Shown here piece after piece: positions 54,268 through 63,913 of a DNA stretch of 64,000 nt (position 1 is the first letter of the stretch; each line of letters opens with the position of its first letter). This stretch comes from Demequinaceae bacterium. Lineage in GTDB: Bacteria > Actinomycetota > Actinomycetes > Actinomycetales > Demequinaceae. The position numbers and the translations under genes are program-made. The notes below the pieces were generated by a model. The model made no database searches. It saw nothing but the letters and a program-made list of their open reading frames with translations, and had not been told where the DNA came from. Location of the stretch: positions 124,001 through 188,000 of the forward strand of contig JAFGBM010000005.1 of assembly GCA_016933155.1 (NCBI GenBank), given 5' to 3'.

Positions 54268-54684
54268 TTATTCGAGGTTCGCGTTGGCCCACACCTTGAT
54301 GGCGTCGCGCAGCAACTCGGCGGTGCCGTCGCCGAACTTGTCATAGTTGGCGCGGAATCGGTGGTCGTCCACATACATGTCGGCGAGGGCTTCGTACTCC
54401 GTGCGGTCTGGGGTCCAGAAGAGGGAGATCCACTCGTAGTGGCGGGCGACGACGGCCTGCACGGCGGGGGAGGAAGGCTCCGCATACTCTGCCGCCAGTC
54501 CGGCGATTCCCTGGGCGACCCGGACATGCTTGGCCATGTGTTCCTGTTGGCCGTCCGGGCCGAGGGCTCGCCAGGCTTCATTCGATCGATCGACCGCGTC
54601 TCCACCCCATCGGGCGCGGGCCTCGGGCTCGTACTCGGTGTTGCCGAGGCCTTCGATGGTCCTCTCGACGGGGCTGTCGTTCAC
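54268..54684 (-). CDS. stand-alone TipAS-domain protein
   Basis: 138 residues. The whole protein matches the antibiotic-binding C-terminal domain of TipA (EPEARARWGGDAVDRSNEAW, VARHYEWISLFW, ALADMYVDDHRFRANYDKFGDGTAELLRDAIKVWANA), without the MerR DNA-binding half. It may bind thiopeptide-like or other ligands, or act as a decoy. GTG 54684 overlaps the KimA-like gene by GTGA; GGAGA lies before it. Confidence 0.85.
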   Translation of the reverse strand: MNDSPVERTIEGLGNTEYEPEARARWGGDAVDRSNEAWRALGPDGQQEHMAKHVRVAQGIAGLAAEYAEPSSPAVQAVVARHYEWISLFWTPDRTEYEALADMYVDDHRFRANYDKFGDGTAELLRDAIKVWANANLE

Positions 54685-56795
54685 GGATTCTCCGGCTTCT
54701 TTCGTCTGTCGCCATGGTAGCGGCGGGCCGGCTTGCTCGGGCGTTTTACGTCGACGGTGTTTCCAACCTTGTGCGTTCCGTTAGGGGGGGCGATCCTGGG
54801 TCGCAGGGCGGGCACCGAGGGGAAGGCGTCACCACGCCGCGCCTCTCCGGGGAAGGGTCGCGGCGGGCGGGTGTACAGGTAGCGGGATGAGTCGAGCAAC
54901 CAGGGCACCAGGATGACCTGCACCCCGGGAAAGAGCATGAGGCGGTTGCGCACCTGTTGGGTCCTCCGGTTGTGGAGGAATCCCTCCCACCAGTGCCCGT
55001 AGATGTACTGCGGGGCATAGATGGAGATGACCTCCGACCCGTGGGATTCCCGGTGAGTCTTGATGTAGTCGATGAGGGGCGTGCTGATGTCACGGTAGGG
55101 CGACGGGATGACCTTGAGGGGCACGAGGATCTTGTGCCGACGCCAGGCCCTCTTGAGGCGATCAGCGGCGTCTGGGTCCATGCAGATGTGGACGGCCTCG
55201 AGGCTTTGGTGGTCGGCCGCGATCGCGTAGTCGAGGGCCTTCAGGGCCGGTTTGTGAAGGCGTCCGATGAGGACGATGGCGTGGTCGCCGGAGGATCCGA
55301 ATTCGGTCTTGATGTCTACCCTGATCTGGCTGTCGACGTGACGGTAGTACCGCTTGGTCCTGTACATCACCATGATGATCAGGGGCATGACGGCGAAGAC
55401 GAGCCAGGCGCCATGGGTGAACTTGGTGATCGTCACGATGAGGAGGACCGTCCCGGTCGAGACCATTCCGAGCGTGTTGATCGCCCGGCTGATGTGCGCC
55501 TCCCGGCGCCGGACGGTCTTCTCCCTCATCGCTCGGGTCCAGTGGATGACCATTCCGGTCTGGCCCAAGGTGAAACTCAGAAACACCCCGATGATGTACA
55601 TCTGAATCAGTTGGGTGAGGTTGGCGCGGAAGATGACGAGGAGGAGAGAGGCGGCGATGCCGAGGCTGATGACGCCGTTGGAGAAGACGAGGCGGTCGCC
55701 ACGGGTGCGGAGGGCCTTGGGGGCATAACTGTCCCTGGCGAGCACGGAGCTGAGCAGGGGGAAACCGTTGAAGGCCGTGTTGGCGGCGAGCAACAAGACC
55801 AGGGCCGTCGTGATCTGGACAAGGTAGAAGAGCGGATGGTCGTGACTTCCGTACACCGTCGCGGCGATCTGGGCCATGACGCTGCGCTGGGGCTCCGTGG
55901 CGCATTCCGCCCAACCCTGGAGGGAGCAGGGATCCTCGGCGTAGTGGACGTCGGTCAAGAGGGCGAGCATCGTGATTCCGGCGAAGAACGAGGTCGCGAT
56001 GAGCCCCATGATCGTCAAGGTGGCCTGGGCGTTCTTGATCTTCGGAAGGCGGAAGGCCTGCACACCGTTGGCGATGGCCTCGACCCCGGTCAGGGTCGCA
56101 CATCCGCTCGCGAAGGCCCGGAGGAGGAGGAGGATCATGGCCGCCTGACCCATGGATACCTCGTCAACGGTGTAGGCTGCCGATTCGGCCTGGGGGAGCA
56201 CATCGAAGAAGTGGCGCCCCAACCCTACGAGAATGGTCAGGGCGACGCTGCCGATGAAGAGGTAAGTGGGAAGGGCGAAGGCCCGGCCCGACTCCCGGAC
56301 CCCCCGGAGGTTGGCCGCCACCAGGATGACCACGAAGGCGATCGCCATCTCGACCCGGAGGAAGTTCAGTTCGGGCACGGCGGAGATGATGTTGTCGACG
56401 CCGGAGGCGATGGACACGGCGACCGTCATGACATAGTCGACCAAGAGGGCCGCCGCGACGACCATACCCGGCCACTGCCCGAGGTTGCGGTGGGCCACCT
56501 CGTAGTCGCCTCCGCCGGAGGGATAGGCCTTGATCAGTTGCCGATAGGAGGCGACGACGACGAGGAGGAGGCAGATGATCGCGGTCGCGACCCAAGGGGC
56601 GTAGGCGAGGTAGGAGAGCCCGCCCAGGGTGAGGATCATCAGGAGTTCCTGCGGGGCATAGGCCACGGAGGAGAGGGGGTCGGAGGCGAAGATGGGGAGG
56701 GCGACGGACTTCTTCAGCAGTTGCCCTTCCGCCTCGTGAGAAGCCAGGGGCTCACCGAGGAAGAACCTCTTCACGGTCTTCAGTCCGACACGCAC
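54681..56795 (-). CDS. KimA-like APC family potassium importer
   Basis: 704 residues with about 12 membrane helices (to about residue 470) and a soluble C-terminal domain. The start FLGEPLASHEAEGQLLKK and SDPLSSVAYAPQELLMIL match the KimA/YdaO group of high-affinity, c-di-AMP-sensitive potassium importers rather than amino acid permeases. The C-terminal tail (residues 640-704) is basic and Pro-rich. GTG 56795 follows a minus-strand TAGCAT (56809-56804). Only 86 bases separate it from ilvD, too short for a ydaO riboswitch. Confidence 0.85.
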   Translation of the reverse strand: MRVGLKTVKRFFLGEPLASHEAEGQLLKKSVALPIFASDPLSSVAYAPQELLMILTLGGLSYLAYAPWVATAIICLLLVVVASYRQLIKAYPSGGGDYEVAHRNLGQWPGMVVAAALLVDYVMTVAVSIASGVDNIISAVPELNFLRVEMAIAFVVILVAANLRGVRESGRAFALPTYLFIGSVALTILVGLGRHFFDVLPQAESAAYTVDEVSMGQAAMILLLLRAFASGCATLTGVEAIANGVQAFRLPKIKNAQATLTIMGLIATSFFAGITMLALLTDVHYAEDPCSLQGWAECATEPQRSVMAQIAATVYGSHDHPLFYLVQITTALVLLLAANTAFNGFPLLSSVLARDSYAPKALRTRGDRLVFSNGVISLGIAASLLLVIFRANLTQLIQMYIIGVFLSFTLGQTGMVIHWTRAMREKTVRRREAHISRAINTLGMVSTGTVLLIVTITKFTHGAWLVFAVMPLIIMVMYRTKRYYRHVDSQIRVDIKTEFGSSGDHAIVLIGRLHKPALKALDYAIAADHQSLEAVHICMDPDAADRLKRAWRRHKILVPLKVIPSPYRDISTPLIDYIKTHRESHGSEVISIYAPQYIYGHWWEGFLHNRRTQQVRNRLMLFPGVQVILVPWLLDSSRYLYTRPPRPFPGEARRGDAFPSVPALRPRIAPPNGTHKVGNTVDVKRPSKPARRYHGDRRKKPENP

Positions 56796-56869
56796 AAGCC
56801 ACGATGCTACCCCCGGAAGGGCATGTAGCGCGCCCCCCGGTGAATAGCGTCACTTCCAAGGGTCGGCTC

Positions 56870-56881
56870 TAGACTCCAAGC
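56870..56881 (+). promoter_or_regulatory. leaderless promoter -10 of ilvD
   Basis: TAGACT (56870-56875), six bases, then ATG 56882. A weak -35 GCGTCA is placed 17 bases upstream (56847-56852). Confidence 0.6.
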
Positions 56882-58579
56882 ATGAGCCCAGCACCGGACA
56901 TCAAGCCCCGTTCCAGGACCGTGACCGACGGCGTTGAGGCGACGGCTGCCCGTGGGATGCTCCGCGCCGTCGGCATGGGGGACGAGGATTTCGCCAAGCC
57001 CCAGGTCGGCATCGCCTCGTCATGGAACGAGATCACGCCCTGCAACCTGTCCCTCGCCCGGCTCGCCCAGGCGGCGAAGGAGGGGGTCCACGCCGGCGGC
57101 GGCTACCCCCTCGAGTTCGGGACGATCTCCGTGAGCGATGGCATCTCCATGGGTCACGAGGGCATGCACTTCTCGCTTCCCTCCCGCGACCTCATCGCTG
57201 ACAGCGTCGAGTCCGTCATAGAGGCCGAGCGCATGGACGGGGCCGTGCTCCTTGCCGGATGCGACAAGTCGCTCCCGGGCATGATGATGGCCGCGGCCCG
57301 CCTCGACGTCTCGGCCGTCTTCCTCTACGCCGGTACCATCGTCCCCGGATGGGTGAGGCTGACCGACGGTACCGAGAAGGAGGTCAACATCGTCGACGGG
57401 TTCGAAGCGGTGGGGGCCTTCAACAAAGGGCTCATTTCCGCTGAGGACGTCGTGCGGATCGAGAAGGCCATCTGCCCGGGTGAGGGTGCCTGCGGCGGCA
57501 TGTACACGGCAAACACCATGGCTTCGGCCGCCGAGGCGATCGGCATGGCGCTTCCGGGGAGCACCTCGCCGCCGAGCGCCGACGCCCGCCGGGACGCCTT
57601 CGCCCACCGCTCGGGCGAGGCAGTCGTCGAGTTGCTTCGCCGGGGCATCACCGCCCGACAGGTCATGACGAGGAAGGGGTTCGAGAACGCCATCGCCGTC
57701 GTCATGGCCTTCGGGGGATCGACGAACGCGGTCCTCCACCTGCTGGCTATGGCGCACGAGGCGGACGTCGACATCACCCTCGACGACTTCTCCCGCATCG
57801 GGGCGAAGGTACCCCACCTCGGCGACCTCAAGCCCTACGGGCGATACGTGATGAACGACGTCGATCGCATCGGCGGCGTGCCCGTCGTCATGAAGGCCCT
57901 GCTCGACGCAGGCCTCCTCCATGGCGACGCCCTGACGGTCACAGGCAAGACCGTCGCGGAGAACCTCGCCGAGATTGACCCTCCCGGCCTCGATGGCAAG
58001 GTCCTCCGGACCATGGACAAGCCCCTCCACCGGACGGGCGGCATCACCATCCTCAAGGGATCGCTCGCCCCCGACGGAGCGGTGGTCAAGTCCGCGGGTT
58101 TCGACGACGAGACGTTCGAGGCGACGGCCCGGGTCTTCGACCGGGAACGCGCCGCCCTCGACGCCTTGGCCGATGGGACCATCCGGGCTGGCGACGCCGT
58201 CATCATCCGGTACGAGGGGCCCAAGGGGGGTCCCGGCATGCGGGAGATGTTGGCCATCACGGCCGCCATCAAGGGTGCGGGGCTCGGCAAGACCGTCCTC
58301 TTGGTCACGGACGGACGCTTCTCCGGGGGAACGACCGGCCTGTGCGTGGGCCACGTGGCGCCCGAGGCGGTCGACGGCGGCCCCATCGCGTTCGTGGCCG
58401 ACGGTGACACGATCCGGCTGAACGTCAAGGACGGGACCATTGATGTCGAGGTGAGTTCGGAGGAGATGGAGGCCCGGAGGAAGGGCTGGAAGCCCGTTCC
58501 CCACCCATATACGCGCGGGGTGCTCGCCAAATACACCAAGTTGGTCGGGAGCGCCTCCCAGGGTGCGGTCCTCGGGTAG
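56882..58579 (+). CDS. ilvD: dihydroxy-acid dehydratase
   Basis: Dehydrates 2,3-dihydroxyisovalerate and 2,3-dihydroxy-3-methylvalerate in valine and isoleucine synthesis. 565 residues. Iron-sulfur cysteines in [10 protein letters not shown] and [29 protein letters not shown]-type and [20 protein letters not shown] motifs near the C-terminus. Located before the ilvBNC genes, separated from them by two unrelated genes. Confidence 0.97.
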   Translation: MSPAPDIKPRSRTVTDGVEATAARGMLRAVGMGDEDFAKPQVGIASSWNEITPCNLSLARLAQAAKEGVHAGGGYPLEFGTISVSDGISMGHEGMHFSLPSRDLIADSVESVIEAERMDGAVLLAGCDKSLPGMMMAAARLDVSAVFLYAGTIVPGWVRLTDGTEKEVNIVDGFEAVGAFNKGLISAEDVVRIEKAICPGEGACGGMYTANTMASAAEAIGMALPGSTSPPSADARRDAFAHRSGEAVVELLRRGITARQVMTRKGFENAIAVVMAFGGSTNAVLHLLAMAHEADVDITLDDFSRIGAKVPHLGDLKPYGRYVMNDVDRIGGVPVVMKALLDAGLLHGDALTVTGKTVAENLAEIDPPGLDGKVLRTMDKPLHRTGGITILKGSLAPDGAVVKSAGFDDETFEATARVFDRERAALDALADGTIRAGDAVIIRYEGPKGGPGMREMLAITAAIKGAGLGKTVLLVTDGRFSGGTTGLCVGHVAPEAVDGGPIAFVADGDTIRLNVKDGTIDVEVSSEEMEARRKGWKPVPHPYTRGVLAKYTKLVGSASQGAVLG

Positions 58580-58617
58580 TTGGGTTCTTGTGCCGTGCGT
58601 GTGGGTGGCGTGGCCGC

Positions 58618-58629
58618 TACGATGACGCC
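58618..58629 (+). promoter_or_regulatory. leaderless promoter -10 (propeller gene)
   Basis: TACGAT (58618-58623), six bases, then ATG 58630. Confidence 0.5.
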
Positions 58630-60267
58630 ATGACCGATGAGACCCGTGATGATGACGACCTGTCATTGGACAACGACTTGTACAACGACGAGGAGCCCGC
58701 TGAGCGTGAGGTAGTCCCGGTAACGAGAGCGGTCCGACCGCGGACGACCCTGCTGCCCGCCCTCGTTAGCGCGATAACGGTTCTCGTGGTTGGAGGAGGG
58801 ACATACGCCGTCGTCGAAGCGCTGAACAACGGGGGAACCCCCGTCGTCGTCGTTCCGTCGGAGAGTCCCCTAGCAGGACCGACGCCGAGCATCGGCGCTT
58901 CCGCCATTCCGCAACCCGATCCGTCGACCATCATTACCTTCGAGGATGAAGACCTTGAGCCGGCTATCGACCCGTTGCCCATCGTCAGCGCGACCCCGGA
59001 GCCTAGTCCGACCCCGAGCCCGAGCGAGACTCCAGATCCGGGGCCCGTCTCGACCCCCACTCCGAGTGAGACTCCGACCGTAGCCCCGTCGCCCGTCGTC
59101 ACGCCTTCGCCCTCACCGGTCGTAACGCCTTCCCCGACCCCCCGGCCGCGTCAGGGCATGGACCTGGGAGAGGTGTATCAGTACGCCCACGATGCGTGGT
59201 CTCCCACTCGGCCCGAGTTCGCTTTCCTGCGCGAGGTGAATAGTGTTGGCGAAGCTGTGGTGGCTTTCCCCGAGACGGGAGAGACCAGGGTGATTTCCCT
59301 AGGCCTCAACATCCCCAGACACGGATCGTCGATCCACTGGTCACACGATGGCGATTCGATAGGTCTCCTCGCGAGGAACTACTACAGCGGTGGTGATGCA
59401 TTCTTCGTCTACTCCCACGATGACTGGAGCCAGGTCGCGAGAATCGATGCTCTGCGCATCCAGGGCGTCGATTGGTCGGACGATGGCACGCGAGTCCTCA
59501 TCTCGTACTCAACCGTCCGGCATGACTACTACCACCAGGCCGAGGATTGCATCATCTACGAGGTCGATCTAGTTTCGGGTGAGCGGACACCGATCGTGGC
59601 AGGGGTGTTCCCTTCGTGGTCACCCGACGAGCAGAAGGTCGCCTACTTGGCTGATGATGGCGAAGACGGGACCTGGGGGACCTGGGTCATCGATCTAGCC
59701 TCAGGGGAGCAGACTCAGCTCACGGAGGAACACACGTTCGACAGGTGGTCACCGGGCTTGGAGCCGAATACACAACTAATGCCTTCATGGTCTGACGATG
59801 GATCGGAACTGGTCTTTGTGGCGCCGAGCGAGCGGGTCTACGTCGGAAGCGACGGCACCGTGCACCCCCGGAATGCCACCTACCTTGCTCAGGCCGACGG
59901 ATCGGATCTGCGGGAGGTGAACGAGTACGGCAGCTCCTACAGGCCGGGGTGGTCGCCCGATGGCACCAAGATTTACGTATCTGGCGTCGTGTACGACGCC
60001 ACGACCCTCGACGTCCTGTTCGGGGTTGACACCGTGATCGCGGGGCAGGTACCGGATGACGAGTACTTGACTCGGGGAAGCGCCAAAGCGATCGCCCTCT
60101 ACAGTTGGTTCGGCGTTCAGGTCGGATACCAGAAGGTGGAGAGTGGCTGGCACCTGGATCGGTTCCTCGGCTGGTCTCCCGACGGGCAGTGGATCGCCAT
60201 CTTCGGGACCAGTCCGGACTCGGAGGCGGAGATCAAGGGCATCGTCCCGGCCAATGGGCTGCCCTAG
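58630..60267 (+). CDS. membrane-anchored TolB-like beta-propeller protein
   Basis: 559 residues: an acidic cytoplasmic N-terminus, a membrane helix (about 41-62), a Pro/Thr/Ser-rich extracellular linker (about 77-184, repeated [10 protein letters not shown]-like units), then a PD40/TolB-like propeller with repeated SWSDDG, WSPDGT and WSPDGQ blades. Its codons end in A or T noticeably more often than in neighbouring genes, suggesting a different origin. It splits ilvD from ilvB. Function unknown. Confidence 0.8.
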   Translation: MTDETRDDDDLSLDNDLYNDEEPAEREVVPVTRAVRPRTTLLPALVSAITVLVVGGGTYAVVEALNNGGTPVVVVPSESPLAGPTPSIGASAIPQPDPSTIITFEDEDLEPAIDPLPIVSATPEPSPTPSPSETPDPGPVSTPTPSETPTVAPSPVVTPSPSPVVTPSPTPRPRQGMDLGEVYQYAHDAWSPTRPEFAFLREVNSVGEAVVAFPETGETRVISLGLNIPRHGSSIHWSHDGDSIGLLARNYYSGGDAFFVYSHDDWSQVARIDALRIQGVDWSDDGTRVLISYSTVRHDYYHQAEDCIIYEVDLVSGERTPIVAGVFPSWSPDEQKVAYLADDGEDGTWGTWVIDLASGEQTQLTEEHTFDRWSPGLEPNTQLMPSWSDDGSELVFVAPSERVYVGSDGTVHPRNATYLAQADGSDLREVNEYGSSYRPGWSPDGTKIYVSGVVYDATTLDVLFGVDTVIAGQVPDDEYLTRGSAKAIALYSWFGVQVGYQKVESGWHLDRFLGWSPDGQWIAIFGTSPDSEAEIKGIVPANGLP

Positions 60268-60287
60268 CGACTAGGGCTCGACCGATG

Positions 60288-60299
60288 TAGCGTCGCCTC
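60288..60299 (+). promoter_or_regulatory. leaderless promoter -10 (SDR gene)
   Basis: TAGCGT (60288-60293), six bases, then ATG 60300. Confidence 0.5.
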
Positions 60300-61226
60300 A
60301 TGTCCCTACGCCTCACAGTTGCCGTGACGGGGGCCGGGGGATTCGTCGGCGGCGTCGTGGCCGCCGACCTCGAGACCGCGGGGCACCGGGTGGTCCGGCT
60401 CGCGCGGAGGCCGATCGACGGGCATCCGGATGCGATCCGGTGGGACCTGCGCCACACCTATTCGGGTTCGCCGTCGCTTCCCGAGGTCGACGCCGTCGTC
60501 CACTGTGCGGCCTCCCTCGCCACCCTGGATGCCGACCGCACCCTCAGGGCGGCGAACGTCGATGGGACCCGACGGATCTTGGAGGCTTGGCCGGGGGTGC
60601 CCTTCGTCTTCGTGTCCTCCGCGAGCGTGTATCCCGCGAGCGTTGACGGGCGCACCCTTCTCGAGGATGACGTGACGGGGGAGGGTCTTCACGACGGGTA
60701 CTCCCGGTCCAAGCTTGAGGCGGAGCGGGTACTGGAGGAGGAGGCCGATCGGACTAAGCGCCCGCTGGCGATCCTCCGGCCAAGCATCATCTATGGGCCG
60801 GGGGACCGGACGGTCCTGCCCAACATCAGGAGGCTGAGGCTCTGGAGGTGGGTGCTCCTCCCCGGGGGTCAGTGCCGATGGTCGATGACCCCGGTCGGCC
60901 TTCTGAGCGAGGTCGTGCGCGCGGCCGTGGGGTCGATGACGAGGGGGTCCGGGGTGCGAGTCGTCAATGTGGCGGAGGAGCCTCCCGAGCGGGTGCGGGA
61001 CCTCTTCCAGAGACTACTCGAGGAGGAGACCGGGCGGCCGCTCCGGGTCGTCCCGATTCCCATCTGGATCATGCGGGCCTACGCGGCCGTCGTTGAGGCC
61101 GTGTGGAGGCTGCTCCGGCTGAAGCAGGCGCCGCTGGTCACGCGTAGCGCGATCGCCTACATCTCCGAGGAGCGCATCCTCGATCTCACGGCGATGCGGG
61201 TTTTGCTCTCCACATCGGGTGCTTGA
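60300..61226 (+). CDS. extended SDR / NAD-dependent epimerase-dehydratase
   Basis: 308 residues. Rossmann motif TGAGGFVGG at the N-terminus, VVHCAASLA, FVSSASVYP, and the catalytic YSRSKLEAE (YxxxK). Substrate is unclear; 3-beta-hydroxysteroid dehydrogenase-like and sugar nucleotide epimerases share this pattern. Leaderless start. It ends before the ilv leader. Confidence 0.88.
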   Translation: MSLRLTVAVTGAGGFVGGVVAADLETAGHRVVRLARRPIDGHPDAIRWDLRHTYSGSPSLPEVDAVVHCAASLATLDADRTLRAANVDGTRRILEAWPGVPFVFVSSASVYPASVDGRTLLEDDVTGEGLHDGYSRSKLEAERVLEEEADRTKRPLAILRPSIIYGPGDRTVLPNIRRLRLWRWVLLPGGQCRWSMTPVGLLSEVVRAAVGSMTRGSGVRVVNVAEEPPERVRDLFQRLLEEETGRPLRVVPIPIWIMRAYAAVVEAVWRLLRLKQAPLVTRSAIAYISEERILDLTAMRVLLSTSGA

Positions 61227-61287
61227 GTTGGGCGCCCTCCGCGTCTCAAAATATAAGATCGTGACCCACAATGTGAGAATGTCCCGA

Positions 61288-61329
61288 AAATGGCCGCAAA
61301 TGGCCCCCACGTGCCGTAGAGTCGGGTAC
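61288..61329 (+). promoter_or_regulatory. ilvB operon promoter with tandem repeat
   Basis: Two copies of AAATGGCC (61288-61295 and 61298-61305), exactly 10 bases apart, precede the -10 TAGAGT (61317-61322), which is 7 bases from the leader ATG. The repeats occupy the -42 to -25 zone and could bind an activator or repressor on one face of the helix. The region just upstream (61246-61260) is unusually AT-rich. Confidence 0.5.
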
Positions 61330-61374
61330 ATGCAGGAGAACCTCGTCGTAGTACCCGGGCGCGCGGACCGTTAG
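61330..61374 (+). CDS. ilv leader peptide (attenuator ORF)
   Basis: 14 residues, [14 protein letters not shown], with consecutive Leu-Val-Val-Val codons at 61342-61353 and TAG at 61372-61374. Followed by hairpins and a terminator ahead of ilvB, this is the layout of ribosome-mediated attenuation by branched-chain amino acids. Because TAGAGT lies 7 bases before the ATG, the peptide probably starts a leaderless transcript. Confidence 0.75.
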   Translation: MQENLVVVPGRADR

Positions 61375-61401
61375 CCCCGCAACTCGGTATCGTCCGCGCG
61401 C
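61359..61401 (+). promoter_or_regulatory. ilv attenuator stem A:B
   Basis: GCGCGCGGAC (61359-61368) pairs perfectly with GTCCGCGCGC (61392-61401), a 10-pair stem whose 5' arm overlaps the end of the leader ORF. With a two-base bulge it can extend by G57-G58 pairing to 61404-61405, invading the base of the terminator. Confidence 0.6.
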
Positions 61402-61403
61402 AT

Positions 61404-61428
61404 CCCTTCCCACTCGGAGGGGTTTTTT
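61404..61428 (+). terminator. ilv attenuator terminator
   Basis: CCCTTCC (61404-61410), loop CACTC, GGAGGGG (61416-61422) then TTTTTT (61423-61428): a seven-pair stem with one G-U pair and a six-T tract, the clearest intrinsic terminator in the window. It stands 55 bases before ilvB, so it regulates entry into the operon. Confidence 0.8.
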
Positions 61429-61483
61429 CATGCGGGACGGACGACGAGGCCGCCCCGCCCCAACACAAGGACCAGGAGTGAAC

Positions 61484-63319
61484 ATGACTAAGGCCCAGGA
61501 AGCGAAGGCCTCGGGAGCGGCGAAAGCCGCACCCCCGTCCAAGCCCTCGGTCCCCCAGACCGTCCCACCCACGGAAATGACGGGGGCGCAGGCGCTCATC
61601 CGCTCGCTCGAACTCGCCGGCGCGACTGACATTTTCGGCCTCCCCGGAGGCGCGATCATGCCGGCGTACGACCCCCTCCTCGATTCGACCATCCTCCGGC
61701 ACATCCTCGTCCGGCACGAGCAGGGCGCCGGTCACGCGGCGTCCGGCTACGCTCATGCGACCGGACGTCCGGGGGTGTGCATCGTGACGTCTGGTCCGGG
61801 GGCGACCAACCTCGTGACCGCGATCGCCGATGCGAACATGGACTCGATCCCGATCGTGTGTGTGACGGGCCAGGTGAACGCCGCCAGCATCGGGACCGAC
61901 GCGTTCCAGGAGACTGACATCGTCGGGATCACCCAGCCGATCACCAAGCACAATGAGATCATCACTGACCCGGGGCAAATCGGCCGGGCTATCCAGGAGG
62001 CTTTCCACATCGCGACGACGGGGCGTCCCGGTCCCGTCCTCATCGACATCACGAAATCCGCCCTTGTCGCGAATACGACGTTTTCCTGGCCTCAGCAGTT
62101 CGAACTCCGGGGGTATCACCCCGTGCTCAAGCCGCACTCGAAGTCGATTCAGGAGGCGGCCAGGTTGCTCGCGACCGCCCGGCGCCCCGTCCTCTACGTC
62201 GGAGGCGGCGTCATCCGGTCGGGGGCGTGGGACGGGCTACGCAAGCTCGTGGACGCCTCCGGAGCGGCCGTCGTCAGCACGCTCATGGCCCGAGGCGCCG
62301 TCCCTGACTCGCACCCCCAGTACCTCGGGATGCCGGGCATGCATGGGACTGTGCCCGCGGTGACCGCCCTCCAAAGGTCGGACCTCATCGTCGCCCTTGG
62401 CGCCCGGTTTGACGACCGCGTGACCGGCAAACTCGATTCCTTCGCTCCGCATGCGACGGTCGTCCACGCCGACATCGACCCAGCCGAGATCGGGAAGAAC
62501 CGCGAGGCCGACGTCCCCATCGTCGGCGACCTCAAGGACGTGTTCGCCGAACTCGTTCCCGCCCTCGCGGAGGAACACCGCAAGCACGGCAAGCCGGACC
62601 TCGAGGGATGGTGGCGTCAGCTCAATGAGTTGCGGGAAACCTACCCGCTGGGCTACACGCCCACCGACGATGGCCACATGGCTCCCCAACACGTCATTCA
62701 GCGGATCGGCGAGATCACCGGTCCGGAGGCGATATTCGTCGCGGGGGTTGGCCAACATCAGATGTGGGCGAGCCAGTTCCTCCCCCTGGAGCGACCCCGG
62801 TCGTTCTTCACGTCCGGCGGTCTTGCGACGATGGGCTATGGCCTGCCAGCCGCGATGGGGGCCAAGGTTGGGGTTCCGGACCGCACGGTGTGGAACATCG
62901 ACGGTGACGGCTGCTTCCAGATGACCAACCAGGAGTTGACCACCTGCGTCCTCAACGAGATCCCCATCAAGGTGGGGATCATCAACAACTCCTCCCTCGG
63001 GATGGTCCGCCAGTGGCAGGCGCTGTTTTTCAACGAGCGCTACTCTCACACGGATCTCAACACCGGCCACGGCACCCGCCGCATCCCCGATTTCGTCCGG
63101 CTCGCCGAGGCCATGGGCTGCGTGGGGCTCCGGTGCGAATCCGAGGACGAACTCGACGCGACCATCACCAAGGCCAATGAGATCGACGATCAGCCGGTGG
63201 TCGTGGACTTCACCGTCTCGCGCAACGCGATGGTGTGGCCCATGGTCGCGGCCGGGGTCAGCAACGACGAGATCCAGTACGCACGGGGCGTCGCCCCCGT
63301 CTTCGAGCGGGAGGACTGA
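61484..63319 (+). CDS. ilvB: acetolactate synthase large subunit
   Basis: TPP/FAD enzyme that condenses pyruvate with pyruvate or 2-oxobutyrate. 611 residues. The TPP-activating Glu is in [27 protein letters not shown] and the TPP motif [15 protein letters not shown] are clear. The open frame begins at ATG 61430, which lies just past the terminator; ATG 61484, with AGGAG five bases upstream, is the proper start. An Ala/Lys/Pro-rich N-terminal extension of about 35 residues is usual in actinobacteria. Confidence 0.96.
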   Translation: MTKAQEAKASGAAKAAPPSKPSVPQTVPPTEMTGAQALIRSLELAGATDIFGLPGGAIMPAYDPLLDSTILRHILVRHEQGAGHAASGYAHATGRPGVCIVTSGPGATNLVTAIADANMDSIPIVCVTGQVNAASIGTDAFQETDIVGITQPITKHNEIITDPGQIGRAIQEAFHIATTGRPGPVLIDITKSALVANTTFSWPQQFELRGYHPVLKPHSKSIQEAARLLATARRPVLYVGGGVIRSGAWDGLRKLVDASGAAVVSTLMARGAVPDSHPQYLGMPGMHGTVPAVTALQRSDLIVALGARFDDRVTGKLDSFAPHATVVHADIDPAEIGKNREADVPIVGDLKDVFAELVPALAEEHRKHGKPDLEGWWRQLNELRETYPLGYTPTDDGHMAPQHVIQRIGEITGPEAIFVAGVGQHQMWASQFLPLERPRSFFTSGGLATMGYGLPAAMGAKVGVPDRTVWNIDGDGCFQMTNQELTTCVLNEIPIKVGIINNSSLGMVRQWQALFFNERYSHTDLNTGHGTRRIPDFVRLAEAMGCVGLRCESEDELDATITKANEIDDQPVVVDFTVSRNAMVWPMVAAGVSNDEIQYARGVAPVFERED

Positions 63320-63320
63320 A

Positions 63321-63857
63321 ATGTACAAGCACACCCTGTCTGTCCTGGTGGACAACCAACCCGGGGTCTTGGCCCGGGTGGCCGGGCTGTTCTCCCGCCG
63401 GGCATTCAACATCCACTCCCTGGCCGTAGGGCCGACGGAGCATCCGGAGATCTCCAGGATCACCGTGGTCGTCGACGTCGAGGGTCTTCCCCTCGAGCAG
63501 GTGACGAAGCAGTTGAACAAACTCATCCACGTCCTCAAGATCGTCGAGTTGGAGCCTGACCGTTCCATCCAGCGGGAGTTGGTCCTGGTGAAGGTCCGGT
63601 GCGACGTGCGCCAGAGATCCGAGATCCTCCAGTTGGTGGAACTCTTCCGGGCCCACGTCGTGGATGTCACGCATGAGTCCCTCGTCATCGAGGTCGTGGG
63701 GACGACGGCGAAGTTGGATGCGTTCATGGCCGCCCTCGCCCCTCACGAGATCAGGGAGATCGTCCAGTCCGGCATCGTCGCGATCGGACGGGGCAGCCGG
63801 TCCATCACCGAGCGGGCCCTCGATCGTCCTGGACCGGCATCGGCGGGAACCGAGTAG
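63321..63857 (+). CDS. ilvN: acetolactate synthase small subunit
   Basis: Regulatory subunit that confers valine feedback. 178 residues with an N-terminal ACT domain ([31 protein letters not shown]) and the ALS_ss_C domain. The frame runs open upstream within ilvB, but ATG 63321 with GGGAGGAC before it, one base after the ilvB stop, is the start. Confidence 0.96.
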   Translation: MYKHTLSVLVDNQPGVLARVAGLFSRRAFNIHSLAVGPTEHPEISRITVVVDVEGLPLEQVTKQLNKLIHVLKIVELEPDRSIQRELVLVKVRCDVRQRSEILQLVELFRAHVVDVTHESLVIEVVGTTAKLDAFMAALAPHEIREIVQSGIVAIGRGSRSITERALDRPGPASAGTE

Positions 63858-63913
63858 ATTTCACTCAAGCGAACCATAGAAGCGAAGCAGAGAATCGACA
63901 CAAGGAGACAACC

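Noticed and set aside
54957-56828. 623-codon open frame on the plus strand opposite the potassium importer
   Set aside because: Charged repetitive translation, no ribosome site, fully antisense to a well-supported membrane protein.
56796-56881. A ydaO-type c-di-AMP riboswitch upstream of the KimA-like gene
   Set aside because: Only 86 bases separate it from the divergent ilvD and none of the expected helices are visible.
61430-61483. ATG 61430 as the ilvB start
   Set aside because: It lies directly behind the terminator T-run with no ribosome site; ATG 61484 has AGGAG at proper spacing.
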